Made by a program: the position numbers and the translations under genes. Under the pieces are notes generated by a model. The model saw nothing but the letters and a program-made list of their open reading frames with translations, did no database searches and was not told the DNA's origin. DNA of 64,000 nucleotides from Aldrovandia affinis (lineage: Eukaryota > Chordata > Actinopteri > Notacanthiformes > Halosauridae): positions 124,001-188,000 of the forward strand of contig JAINUG010000214.1 of the NCBI GenBank assembly GCA_029706075.1, in the 5' to 3' direction. Every line of letters starts with the position of its first letter. Positions within the stretch are counted from its first letter, which is position 1. This document shows positions 40,268 to 51,911 of this stretch, piece by piece.

Positions 40268-40677
40268 GAATGACTGATCCTAGGTGTTGTCTGAAACTCT
40301 GAAAACTCTACTATCCTAAATGTTTAATGCACTGTCATTTGCATTTATTATTACGTTTAACCACGTAATCGCTGTGGACTACAGTGATTCTTACCCAGAA
40401 TGCAGTGTGCAAAATGCTAAATGCTAAATTACTTTTGTAAACGCACTCTTCCATAGGGAGGGCTGGTGAAAACAAAGGCCTCTGATTGGCTTTGGAGCTC
40501 ATGGTCTGCCCTGGGGTCTGCTTCCTGGGGGGCCGAGGGGGAGAGAGGGAGAGTTGGAGCGCTGTGCTCTTTAATGTCGCCTCAGTAGGGCACGGCCCGA
40601 GGGAGCGCGTTTTGTAACATGGGGCGTACGATTGGCTGTGTTCAGTGTGTGTGTTCAGTGCACCGTGCAGGTGTGTT

Positions 40678-40935
40678 CAAAGCGAAGGCTGAGCGTCGTT
40701 TTGGTTCTTATTGATTCCCATGTTGGCTGAATAGAGATTGCCTTGCTGTGCAGAATGGTTTCTCTCTCTCCCATTGGCAAATGTAATTGTCCATTTCTGT
40801 CGTATAATCCATGCATACAGCTGTATAGTTACTCAGACAATTCAGGTTAGGTACCTTGCTCAACGGCAGTGGCCCACCTGGGAATCGAACCTGCAACCTC
40901 GGTTTCAAGCCCAGTTCCTGAAACATTAAGCTGCC
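40678..40935 (+). repeat. Duplicated segment, copy 2, with SINE-like end
   Basis: Same sequence as 39448-39636, but here the repeat continues into cagtggcccacctgggaatc and gaacctgcaacctc, the end of a common fish SINE whose equivalent lies at 54690-54720. Confidence 0.85.
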
Positions 40936-40997
40936 AATATAATACATTTCTACCTTCGATGCTAGACCGAAGGTTTTGCTGATGAGGAATTTAAAGT

Positions 40998-41533
40998 GTT
41001 TAGGCTGGCTCATTAGAGCCCTTTCCCACTGTAGAGCTGAACCGGGCTGGCTCATTAGAGCCCTTTCCCACTGTGGAGCTGAACCAGGCTGGCTCATTAG
41101 AGCCCTTTCCCACTGTAGAGCTGAACCAGGCTGGCTCATTATATCCCTTTCCCACTGTAGAGCTGAACCAGGCTGGCTCATTAGAGCCCTTTCCCACTGT
41201 AGAGCTGAACCAGGCTAGCTCATTATAACCCTTTCCCACTGTAGAGCTGAACTAGGCTGGCTCATTAGAGCCCTTTCCCACTGTAGAGCTGAACCAGGCT
41301 GGCTCATTAGAGCCCTTTCCCACTGTAGAGCTGAACCAGGCTGGCTCATTAGAGCCCTTTCCCACTGTGGAGCTCAACCAGGCTGGCTCATTAGAGCCCT
41401 TTCCCACTGTAGAGCTGAACCAGGCTGGCTCATTAGAGCCCTTTCCCACTGTAGAGCTGAACCAGGCTGGTTCATTATAGCCCTTTCCCACTGTAGAGCT
41501 CAACCAGGCTGGCTCATTAGAGCCCTTTCCCAT
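40998..41533. repeat. 42-bp minisatellite, about 12-13 copies
   Basis: The unit is ggctggctcattagagccct plus ttcccactgtagagctgaacca, with variants tatatccc, tataaccc, gtggagct and gctcaacc. 42 is a multiple of three, so frames stay open on both strands (for example GWLIRALSHCRAEP and SSTVGKGSNEPAW repeats). Not supported as coding: no splice sites, domain or non-repeat extension. Confidence 0.95.
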
Positions 41534-41689
41534 AGATGTGAGTTGGAGGAAGACGTTTCTCCGCAGCTTTATACCGGCTGACTGAAGGTGAGACATGGAC
41601 CACCTGGCCCGCCTGAATCCCACTCTCCCTGCGTGACGCTACCACCAATTATGCGCCACCCTGCGGGGCTGCTGGCCACAGTCGACACT

Positions 41690-42445
41690 GGCACGCTCTG
41701 GATTTGATACCAGAAACGTGGGGCTGGCACGGCACGGTAACCATCCGTACCCTAACTATCCCCTTCACGGGTCGAGTCCCTGTGTCGTTTTTTCCACCGC
41801 ACAACAGAACCGTGAAGATGGGAGGAGTTAGATAGGAGGAGTTATCTGAAGTGACAAAAAAGATTGCGGCCGCTGTGGTGACATTGACATTGTAAACATT
41901 CCAGCTCAAATTCACAAAAGCAGAACACGGCTTTCCCCGCAACATTAGCTACAATTTTCTTACCTCTACCAAGGCGTTTGGGAGTCATGTTGGGGGCAGC
42001 CTGCGCAGGAGGTGCCATGCAGTGTCTTCACACTAGGCTATATAATCTTTCATATTTATTATTCGGCATTGGTCCTCCAATGAATTTTAATTTCCCAAGA
42101 TCACATTTAATACCTCATATTTCTTACATCTGTAGCCTACATTTTTTCAATCAAATTAAAATGAAAGCGTTAGCTATATTTATCTTTGTGTTTACATCTG
42201 CTTTTATCTAGCTTGTTTCTGTAAAAATATGTCCATCACGAGCTACGAGTGGTAGTGAACGATATATCGTATTCGATATATCATATATCATTCACTAGTA
42301 CTCGGAGCTTGTGATGGACATATTTTTGCAGCCGATCGTTATTCCGATATGAGCATTTGCAATATCATACCGCCAAAGTTTGTGATATAAATCTATAGCA
42401 ATGCGCGACGCTAGGCATGTTTTGTCTTACATTTGTTTCCCACAC
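41690..42445 (-). mobile_element. Inverted relative of the 23.8-25.2 kb repeat
   Basis: The minus strand matches 23835-24043 and 24801-25170: for example the atggcacctcctgcgcaggc block (inverse at 42000-42020), gggaaagccgtgttctgctt, ggaatgtttacaatg and gtttcccacacat. It lacks the 757-bp insert. The other end carries ggctggcacggcacggtaac, like the outer repeat at 20410. Confidence 0.75.
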
Positions 42446-42453
42446 ATACATTA

Positions 42454-42930
42454 CTGGCCAAAAGTTTCAGAACACCCCCATTTTACAGTTTTTACTGAAA
42501 TTTAAGCAGTTCAAGTCCAGTGAATAACCTAAAATGGTACAAAGGTAAGTGGTAAACTGCCAGAGGTTGAAAAAAAAAAAGTTTAGGTTACCAAAAACTG
42601 AAAAATAATGTACATTTTTGGGCAGTGAGTAGTTTCCTACACCATCAAAAGTCACTTGGAAACTGTAGGAAACTCTGACAGGAAGAGGTCTGGCAGACCC
42701 AAAGCCACAACAAAATCAGAAGACAAGTTTCTGAGAGTCAACAGCTTGCGTGATAGGCGGCTCACAGGACAACAGCTTCAAGCACAGCTTAACACTGGTC
42801 GAAGTAAGGAAGTCTCAGTTTCAACTGTGAAGAGAAGACTTGGAGCTGCAGGTTTGACAGGTCGAGTGGCAGTAAGAAAGCCATTGCTAAGATGGCAAAA
42901 TAAGAAAAAGGTTTGAAACATTAGCGGGCT
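42454..42930 (+). mobile_element. Truncated Tc1-like element, N-terminal part only
   Basis: The TA-flanked left end ctggccaaaagtttcagaac is followed by untranslated leader and an 86-residue frame at 42656-42916 with paired helix-turn-helix features (RKRSGRPKATTKSEDKFLRV, VSVSTVKRRLGAAGLTGRVA, RKPLL). The DDE domain and right end are missing. Confidence 0.85.
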
Positions 42931-42999
42931 TCCCTATATAAGGAACTCTAAAAATGAACAAAACGTGGGTTGTAGTAGTAGATGCGTCTTAACGTTAGT

Positions 43000-43235
43000 C
43001 ACATTTTTTCCCTGTTTTTTTGTCAATTATACCCTCTACTTATCTCAATTCACCCTCCCCCACGAGTCTGCCACCCATCCTCCGGGTAACAAGATGGAAC
43101 CCGACCACAGACGCCCTACCTGCTCCTCGACGAGCTCGTGCCGGCTCGCCCTCCCCCTTCCCCCCTGGGGCAGACAGCCAAATGCCGCCCCCGATTGGGG
43201 CTAACAGCCAGGGCTGGTCTGGCAGAGACGTTAAG
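43000..43235 (-). repeat. SINE family A, inverted copy, head truncated
   Basis: Tail tcaattataccctctac and body gccgcccccgattggggcta match the other copies. It ends at ggcagagacgtt, before the B-box head. Confidence 0.7.
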
Positions 43236-43239
43236 ACAA

Positions 43240-44187
43240 AGTTAAAGTTTGTCTTCATACACGATCTAGGCTGTTGTTACTACAATGATCATCACCTTCT
43301 AGTTCAAAACAGCTAGGCCACACGTCTTGTACAGATCCACTATATAGGCTAATGGCATCACAGTGTAGACTACACGTGCTAACATGAATTAGCCACCGAG
43401 AAAATAGCCACCGCATTGCATGGGTTCTCAACCATGCGGTGGTTATCTTGGGGGTGGGGGGGGCTTTGACAAAGGTTAAACTTTAAAACTGGCGATCTGT
43501 TATTGGATGAAAGTGACATAAAAAAACACGTTTGTGAGAGGTAATGCAGCCTGCCCACCCTGTTCCCCATCAGTAACGTCCCATTAGTGGTTATGTAGGC
43601 GTCTGTTGTTTGTGCAGAGAGGTTGAATCCTGAATCCCTAGCGGCCGGGATTACAAGCAGCAGAGCAAGGGGGAGGGGGAGAAATATGAGACAGGAATGG
43701 TTTACAGTAAAAGATCATCTCAATATTTATTTGCACAACGTGATAAAAATCGAAAACAAAACACAGACCTGTATTGCATCCATTTAAATTCATACACTTT
43801 CACCAGCTTGATATGGATATTTTGCCATCCCCAAAAAAGGTCTGGCATAATCACGATTTCAGGTCATTTTTCAAAAATAAGCATGCCTTTGAAAAATCAA
43901 TATCAACAGCTCATTTACATAACTTTTCTTTTGAATCATTTTGAAAATATACTCTGTATGTACAAAACACATTGCATAATATACATAGTATGTTTAACAA
44001 AGTCAGACTTGATACAATCAAATGAGGACCAACATTTAAAAATGTGAATACACAAATATTTAATAAATGTATATATTCTCTTTTTTAAAGGCAATAATTA
44101 AATAACTTTAAGCCCCTGTAGTCGCGAGGCTTTTTTTTTGATTTCCCACGGAAAATGATAAATTAATCTGACGAGTTTCGTAAAGCT
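43240..44187. other. PCDH8 3' flank and probable 3' UTR
   Basis: No gene. A minus-strand AATAAA (plus tttatt at 43726-43731) lies about 460 bp past the PCDH8 stop and is a candidate poly(A) signal. Confidence 0.45.
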
Positions 44188-44531
44188 TTAAACGTTATTC
44201 GTGGGACACCGCGTCGTAGTAGGCGCATACACGGGAACAGCAATCTCGTCAATTTCCTGCACCCGGACAGGTCGTGGCGGGGAAACCAGTACGTAGGAAT
44301 CGTATTCCCTGTGCAAAACTTTCTCATAGACGCTCTGCAAGCCGACAGTCTTGGGTATGTGTGCCTGGTAGTAGTTGTCTCGACGTAGAGAGTCTCGTGG
44401 CAGCGACGCCGTCTTGGCGAACGAGGAGAGGTGACCCTGCGCGGGGTTGGCATTGGACCTGATGGCCGATGGGCTCCAGCACCTATCGGAGTGACCAAGG
44501 ACCTTGCACTCGCTGGTGCATGCCCACAAAC
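44188..44531 (-). CDS. PCDH8: PCDH8 exon 3: cytoplasmic C-terminus
   Basis: Acceptor cgtttcag; two bases complete a Gly codon, then [20 protein letters not shown] and a stop TAA at 44190-44188 after PTNNV. Confidence 0.97.
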
Positions 44532-47493
44532 CTGAAACGAACGAGAAGGGAAAAAGTGTTACAAAGCAGTACTGCCAGGCTGCCGGCTCTTAACCGTGTG
44601 CGATACGAACGGACCTATTGGTCTACGCAATATTGCTACTGTAGTATAATATCCCCCCTTTCCGTGCGGGGAATAAAACGCACGTTCGGTGTGAACTACG
44701 AACTCAGAACCACAACTCACCACTTTGAACGTTGACCGGTGGACAGTCTTTTTTGATGCCGTCTCCGCTTATGTCAGAGTCACTGTCGTTGAAGTCGCTG
44801 TCCCCTTTCCCGCTGTCCTTCCCACTGAATTGGGGGTCTCTTGCTGAGATGGTTGTATAGGAATTGCCCTTCCAAATTGTAATTGGTCTGACAGCTTCTT
44901 TTCCGTAACCAGGTAACGTGGAATAACCCTGTGGGGAAAAGACAACACCAGAAAACATTATACACGTGAAAACGGCAACAGCTGCAGATACATCAGCAGG
45001 ACCCTACTGTACACAGCCACAAGTGAACAGAGAGACAGAGTCACAATCACTAACCTCAAATTTCCCTCCGCGGACCCTGTTTTCGGGCTCGTAGACGCAC
45101 GTCGCTTCGCTGCCGTCTTCAGAGCCATCCCCCGCGGTGTGGGAATTGATGAAAGGGGATTTGTTGGAGTAGGCGCGCGCCTCGAACATGTTGCCTCCGC
45201 GGCTGGAGATGAGCGCGTCGCCGTTGTTCTGCGCCTTCTCCAAGTGGGGCATGTCTGCGGCGTCCTGGAAGCCGCCGCTTTTCTTCTGCCTTTTGCGCCG
45301 ATTGCAAGTGGTGGCGATTAATATTATGGCCAACAAGAGCAGGGAGCAGCTCCCCGCTAGGACCACAATGATTACAATAGACGTGTCCCAGTGAATTGGC
45401 CCTTCCTCGGCGTTGTGTTTGACCACGGCGTGGTCGTTGGGGGGAGCCCCTGCAACGACAGTGAAGTGGATGGTTGCCGTGGAAGTCAGTGAAGGTCTCC
45501 CGTTGTCATTGACCGTGACTGAGATTTTCAGGCTTTCGTTAACGTCGTAGTTCAGTTCACGATTTAGGCGGATCTCCCCCGTGGCTCTGTTGATGGAGAA
45601 CACCGAAGCCTCCCCTTTGATGATTTTGTAGGACAGCTCCGCGTTTACGCCGTCGTCAGCATCTCTCGCCTTTATCTGGGTTACAATATAACCCGAGGGT
45701 GTATCTTTTGGTAGCAGAATTTCAGCAGATCCATTATTGAGGAGCGGCTGCGTAATAGAAGGTGCGTTGTCATTCTGATCAACTATTTTTAGACTGATCG
45801 CGGCACTGCTGTGGAGCTGCGGTGACCCCCCGTCGCTCGCCTGGATCCGGAGCTCCAGCTGTTTCATCACTTCATAATTGAAACTTCTCAGGGCGTATAT
45901 CGAACCTGTAGCCGGGTCGAGAGACACGAATGTGGCTACGGGAGAGCCCATGATGTACGAGTCTAAAAGCCTGTAACTCACTTTGCCGTTGTGCCCTAAA
46001 TCAAGGTCCCGCGCCACAACAGTGGTGATGTAAGCGCCTGGCGCATTGTTCTCCACCGCGGAAACTTCGTACACCGGCTTGCTGAACAGAGGGGCGTTGT
46101 CGTTCTCGTCGCTCAGTCGGATGGTGTACTGGGTAATTGTTCTGAACGGCGGGGACCCCAAATCTTCGGCCACCACTGTTAAGTTGTATTCGGCGATCTT
46201 CTCCCTGTCTAGGGATGCTGTGGTTACGATCATGTAGCTGTCCTCGTAAGCCTGCTGAAGTTTGAAATGGTCGTGGCCGTACAAGGTGCAGTGAACCTGT
46301 CCGTTCGCCTCGGAGTCCCTGTCCGAGGTGCTGATAAGCGCCACAAAGCTGTCTTTGGCCGCTGCCTCGGTGATGTACGCAATCCCCGCCGTAATAGAAG
46401 TCATGGGCGTAATGCTGATTTCTGGGGCATTGTCGTTCACGTCTTGTACGTGAATAACTATTTTACACATCGAGGGGGTCGGACTGGGACCTAAATCGTA
46501 AGCCTGTACGTCGATTTCGTACGTTTTCTTGTTCTCGAAATCGATAGGAGTCTGAAGCGTTAAGCGCCCGGATTTTCGGTCCACTTTAAAAAGTTGCCTG
46601 ATCTCAACGGATACCTGATTGCCGAACCCGTACACAACTTCGCCGTTTAAGCCCTCGTCGGGATCAACGGCGTTTAAGTCCAACAGAAGGAACCCAACCG
46701 GCGCGTCTTCAAGTATGTCTACCGAGAAATTGTTCTGGTCGAAAATCGGACTATTGTCATTGAAGTCTTTCACCTTGACGTTTATCCTTGTGGTGCCAGC
46801 GCGCGATGGGTTTCCACCGTCAGTAGCAACAAGCTCCAGCACATAAGACGCCTGGGTCTCTCTGTCCAGTTCTTTCATGAGCACGAGCTCCGCAGATTTA
46901 ACCCCATCCGCTCTGATCAGCACATCAATGGTAAAATGGCTGTTCACTGAAATTTGGTAGCTTTGGATGTAGTTTGAGCCCACGTCCTCGTCCACGGCAA
47001 CGTCTAAGGGAATTCTGGAACCGACCGCGGCGTTTTCCAAAATCTCCAGTGTAGATTCCTTGTTGGGGAACTCGGGGGAGTTGTCATTGATGTCCTTGAC
47101 CTCCACTTCGACGTGGATCAATTTGAACTGTTCTTTGGAAAAACTGACAACGTCAAAGGCGATGAGACACTGAGCAGTGCGCTTGCAGAGTCTCTCTCTG
47201 TCGATTCGTTCGCCGATTGTAAGCTGCCCATCGCTCTCACGCAGTCTGATGAACGAAGCGTTCGACTGTTTCATCATCCGAAAATTGGTCTTGGTGCCCA
47301 TGGAAGGATTTAGGGACATGTCCTTGGCAAGGATTCCGATAACAGTGTCAGGAGCATCTTCTTCGCAGGTCTGGTATTTCATCGTCTTCCCCGCAGAGAA
47401 AGCGGGCAGAACAGCCAAAGTGTGCAACAAAGTGAAAACGAGCATCCACCTATGCCACACAGTTAAAAAACCTCGCATTCTTTTCGAGCCCAT
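44188..47493 (-). CDS. PCDH8: PCDH8 (paraxial protocadherin), 996 residues
   Basis: Three exons join in phase: 47493-45055, 44928-44721, 44531-44188. It is a delta-type protocadherin, a calcium-dependent adhesion molecule at the plasma membrane that acts in paraxial mesoderm morphogenesis and at synapses in vertebrates. It has a signal peptide (about 1-34), then six cadherin repeats marked by the calcium-binding motifs DINDN (134), DFNDN (243), DVNDN (351), DENDN (462) and DQNDN (572). A membrane segment lies at about 704-728, followed by NRRKRQKK. The cytoplasmic tail carries [18 protein letters not shown] and the [15 protein letters not shown] motif shared with delta-2 protocadherins. The tail end [20 protein letters not shown] then [16 protein letters not shown] is specific to PCDH8. 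Human PCDH8 is about 1,070 residues; the difference lies mostly in Ala/Gly/Pro-rich insertions of the mammalian protein. No lesion seen. Confidence 0.97.
44721..44928 (-). CDS. PCDH8: PCDH8 exon 2: cytoplasmic linker
   Basis: 69 codons plus one base, flanked by ttccccacag and gtgagttg. It reads [40 protein letters not shown] and [12 protein letters not shown], very Ser/Asp-rich. Confidence 0.96.
45055..47493 (-). CDS. PCDH8: PCDH8 exon 1: signal peptide, six cadherin repeats, membrane segment
   Basis: 813 codons in one large exon, typical of protocadherins. The ATG at 47493 precedes [15 protein letters not shown] and a hydrophobic signal core. The donor gttagtga follows GGKFE; the open frame reads on 16 residues to a stop at 45004, which would be a shorter form only if the intron were retained. 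The EC1 features [17 protein letters not shown] and [20 protein letters not shown] match PCDH8. Confidence 0.97.
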
Positions 47494-47694
47494 GTTAGTC
47501 GGTTAACTAATCTAAACAACTTCACTTAGCTTAACTGTTTATTAAAACAAAGCTCTTGTCAAGTTTAATTTGTCTCTGGTCGGCACGGCAGGTTGTCTGG
47601 ACCTGGAATGAATGTGGCAGTGTAGCGCGCGAGCAGGCACAGCTAGTTTTCTGAAGGCTTTCACGCGACTCCAAAAACTGCAGTGGCAGGGAGG

Positions 47695-47717
47695 TTTATA
47701 GAGAGCCGCATGCAAAT
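47695..47717 (-). promoter_or_regulatory. PCDH8 core promoter: TATA box with adjacent octamer
   Basis: On the minus strand an ATTTGCAT octamer (47717-47710) lies about 9 bp upstream of TATAAA (47700-47695), about 200 bp upstream of the start codon, so transcription would start near 47665. The octamer is the POU-factor consensus. Motifs are exact but function is inferred from position only. Confidence 0.6.
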
Positions 47718-47759
47718 GAGATGAAGTGTGACCAATCCCCTACTTTGAAATTAAAAATG

Positions 47760-50700
47760 GGACTTTTAAAAGACCCCTAAGCCTATTTGGAAATTCCTTG
47801 AATGTGCAAAGAACTTGGCACCGAAATGAAAATGCAGTGCTTGTTTTCAGATTGTATTTTGCTCGCTTTTGCTTCTCCTGCTCTGCTGTGGGCCAATGCA
47901 AATATGAAACGTGAACCTGAAAATTGTTTGTAATGTGCCAATCCGTTGAATAGTGATGATAGCTATTAGTATTATGAATAATGATAATACTAATATGAAT
48001 AATGATAATAATATGAATACTAATAACAATAACAATAATATGAATATGAATAACAATAGTAATACTTGGATCCTCGGTCTTTACCCTTACCCTTGACCCA
48101 TGTTTCATGTCGCAGCTTATATCTGTTTGTTTGTTTGTTTGTTTGTTTGTATTTCCCTCAATTATGTAATTCCCTAAAACTAGCCTATATAGGCCTATGC
48201 TATTTTTATTTTTCCCTTGTGTCTTTTAATCCAATAAACGAACATGGGTTTGAAATGTTTTGTCAGTTTAAAATTGATTTATTTAAATCATTTTTGAACG
48301 TTTTACTCACGCGATAGCGAGATCAGATCCATAATTTGCTTTTTAAATGTTCTGTTGTTGGGTCGTTTTAACATTGCATGTCACTGATTATGCAGCTTCC
48401 CTCTGACCTCTCCCGCTAGCAGGTGAAGAAAACCCGTTTCAAATGGGATTTGGCTTAAACGCCGGGAGATTTAGACGGATTTCTATGGTCCGATTATATC
48501 AAACTCTTATGAAGCCCTCGTTAGCAGTAGTGGTATAATAGCATAGTGGGGTATCCCATTGGAAGCATCAACGTCTGTATTATTCGCGCATGGCAGTCTT
48601 TAGGGAGAGGGACTTTAAACTGTTTCTACAGGGGCCCGCACCTAAGTTGACTATAATGAGCGCGCGCCACATGCAGCCATTGTTGCCGCCTCATTCAGCA
48701 CCGATCACTGCCATAACTCTTTCTCTAAACGACGATGAGCGCTGAATTGCACGGGACTGCGCAACCCGCATTAAAATACGTTTAGTGCGCCGAGCGAGCC
48801 CGTCACGGCCATTTAAGGGATTTTCTCTTTTTGTTTCCTTGAGACCTTCTCTGAGAAGCAACACTTGCCGTCCCCAAAACAGAAGGGCCGGGGGCTTAAG
48901 AGTTGGCATGAACCAATAGCAATGGAACCATCTGCCCCCCCAGATCAAGCTAGGCGAGACAGTTTACGTGTTAAAAGCATTTGAGAGTGAAAGGAAGAGG
49001 CACCGCGATCAAGGTGCACAGCGATAGTTGTGGACGGTCGTTAATAATCTGAAAATAGCCTACATGTTTGTGTTGCCAAATGCCATGGGCTCGGTAAACC
49101 CTGGTGGCCGTGTGTTGACTTATTTCAGAAAAAATGGCTCTATTGGCTATTGTATATAATGACCCATATAGCCACCCTGCGTTTATGAGGAAAATGCTTT
49201 GGGTATATTCAGATGTCCCCATTCGAATTTTGTATAGACTCATACACACAGTTCTCATAAAATACATTGAGTTTCGAGAGAAGCCTATGCATTTTGAGTC
49301 ACTAATCTCCCTGGTCCACAGAGCGCCTCCAGAAATACGATGATAATCTACATTTGTGGTGTGCGGTGAGAACCTGATTCTTTGGAAAAGATTGCTATCA
49401 GAAACGAATTACAGAGTGTTGAATCTCCGCTGGACGGATTATGTTACTTGTGGGCGACCTCGTGCTTTTAAGATCTCTTTAGAGTGCCAGACAGACTTTC
49501 TCCAGCTGAGCTGCCTTTTGTGAACTGTCTTTAGAACTTCAACATACATCTATTCTGTCACGTGATTGTTGTGTCAATCTTGCCGTCTGCACGCGAGTTC
49601 TACAATGGTGGAATTAGACCGAGCCACGAAAATCCATCTTTTATTCTCGAGGAATATTTGCATTTTCTTAAAAAAGGGAAAAGAGGGGGTGGGGGGAGCC
49701 GGACATTGTGACTACATTTGTTCTCGCGATCGCCAGGCTGTTGTGGTCTAAGTTGCTCGCATGAGTTCGTTTTTTTGAATGGGGTTTATTTCTTTTTGTA
49801 TGATAACGAAGTGATTTAGCCCTTTGTTGCCCAAATGAACGGGCGAGGGGGTCGGTCCCTGAGTTGATGAGGCGTTTAGCTGAAATCTCCAGCCTTCCGA
49901 ATCTTGCCTAAAATCCAAGCAATATTTGCATACTTCACTCGCGTGCCATTACACCATCCGTTCATTACTCCTTAGCCTAATACAATTTATGGCTAAGTTT
50001 CGCCACTTTTGGTGATTAGGTTTATTGGCACCCTTGAAAGAAGAGCCCTGATATCTTGTCCTCGTGAGTTGCTAATTATTTAGCATAAATTGATCAAAGC
50101 GATCTGCAATTACCCTGTATTAGCCTATATTATCAGGTTTAGGTTTGGCATATCACGGGCATACTTTCCCCTTACTGAAGGTATTGGACGGCCGGACGGT
50201 TTACAGAAGATTTCATTTACATCTAGCTATAAGGTGTTGCCATTATGATTGCCCGATTCTTGCATGTTTTATTGAGATACAAACACACAGAACCCATACA
50301 TACGTGTGTATATGTGTGTGTATATATATCTCTTTCTCTTTAACGACGTGTGTGTGTGTGTGTTCTGTATGTGTAGGCTATGTGTTCGAGTGTAACTTTA
50401 TTACTTGTGACTTGTGACTATAACCTCGTTGCTTTCTGCAAAGCTAACCTCTTAGCTCGACTGAAGATTCTTCTGCCGCTGCCATCTGGCACCTAAAGTG
50501 AAACGGAGCGGGGAATCTCTGGATAAACCCAATTAGAAAACAAAAATGGTTAACAACTCATGAATACAACGTTTAACGTGCAAGTAAAAAAAGAAACCTT
50601 TACGAGCTCGGGGTATCCGAAGAAATCTGTCCCAAACCACACCCTCCTTTCTTCCAGTTCATTTCCAGCATTATCCAAGGAGACAGGGGGTTTTGTGTAC

Positions 50701-51690
50701 CTCTCCGCTGCAATCTGTGCTGCCCACCCCCGCCAGATTTTTAATGATTTTCCAATGATGATTTAAGAGTCTTTGTCGCTCCCCCCGATTCTTTCATTTC
50801 TCCGCAGCCTTTTGAATATTATCGCCCTTTGTGCGATTCTCGCCTCATTGACTTCATTTGCTATACGGCGTTTGTGTGAAAAATTCAACCGGGTCACGAG
50901 AGAACACATTAAGGCTCACAAGTTAAACAGAATAAAAGGATGATAATGCGTCAGTCTGAGGAGGGTCAGAATCGCAGTCCCTGCTAATAAATTAAAGGCA
51001 GGGATATAGATACACTATGGACTAGCCAGGGTAGGGACCTGACTGTACAAATATACAAACGTTAACCGCGTTTTATTCAAGTTTAAGAACGCAGAGGTTG
51101 AGTGTGCAACAGTCAGTCAGGCGTAAATTCCGTGTAGGGGAGGGCAGCGTAAAGTCATTCTTTTATTTATTTATTTACCGGTTTAAATGTAGGTGTCCGA
51201 TGTGGTGCTTAAAACGAATCGCTCCTTATCCGAAGTCTCGGTTGGGGCTACCTCATATAAACTGTTATGTGTTGAATCGTCAGGCGTGCGCTGGCTCTAC
51301 TCTGACGTAGGCTACATGCTATCGCCCAAATATGGGGTGCAGGCCACCATGCCCCCACGTTTAAAAGACAGAGACGATGGGCTTTGTTTCGCTGTTAGGG
51401 ATTCTTAACTCTGAAGGAAGTAAACAAAAGCAGACTCTGTGGGTATTCAGATAACGTCGCGTGCCTTTGCGTCCGTCACACGTCGACTCGCGTGCCTTTC
51501 GGCGTGTCTCGCACCGGTCCCTCTCAGTAAATCTTCTAGCACCCCACTGGGGCCCAAAAAAAAGAGTTTGGCGACAACGCACGCCGCTTAAGTGCTACAC
51601 TCCTGAACCCAGTATACGCAGGTAACGGAGCTAAATAACCGCGCACACGCTTTTCAGATATTGTGTGGCCTTGCTTTTGCTTTAGCTGTG
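47760..51690. other. PCDH8 upstream region, first part
   Basis: No gene and almost no recognisable transposon. Contains (AAT/ATG) repeats on the minus strand (47955-48060), a (GTTT)n tract (48126-48150) and GT tracts at 50310-50370. Otherwise unique-looking AT-rich DNA. Confidence 0.5.
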
Positions 51691-51701
51691 GTTGTATAAT
51701 T

Positions 51702-51903
51702 CAGGGGTGTCACACTCATTCCACCGAGGGCCGAGTGTACGCAGGTTTTTGTCTCAACAATGCACTGCACCAGGCGATTTCAATTAGTTCCCCTCCTTGG
51801 TTGAAGAAGTGAGCTAATTAGTGAAATCACCTGGTGTAGTGCATTGGTTGCATCAAAAACCTTCATACACTCGGCCCTCGATGGAATTTGTTTGACACCC
51901 CTG
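51702..51903. mobile_element. hAT-type palindromic MITE, 202 bp
   Basis: Ends caggggtgtcacactcattc and (inverse) caggggtgtcaaacaaattc are typical hAT terminal repeats. The flanks gtataatt (51694-51701) and gtacaatt (51904-51911) are an 8-bp target duplication with one mismatch. The arms are complementary through the whole element, meeting near 51795-51800. Confidence 0.85.
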
Positions 51904-51911
51904 GTACAATT

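Noticed and set aside
45004..45054. PCDH8 ending at the first open-frame stop (829 residues)
   Set aside because: The gttagt donor after residue 813 and two downstream exons with clear PCDH8 tail motifs and matching phases show the frame normally splices on. An intron-retained short form cannot be excluded.
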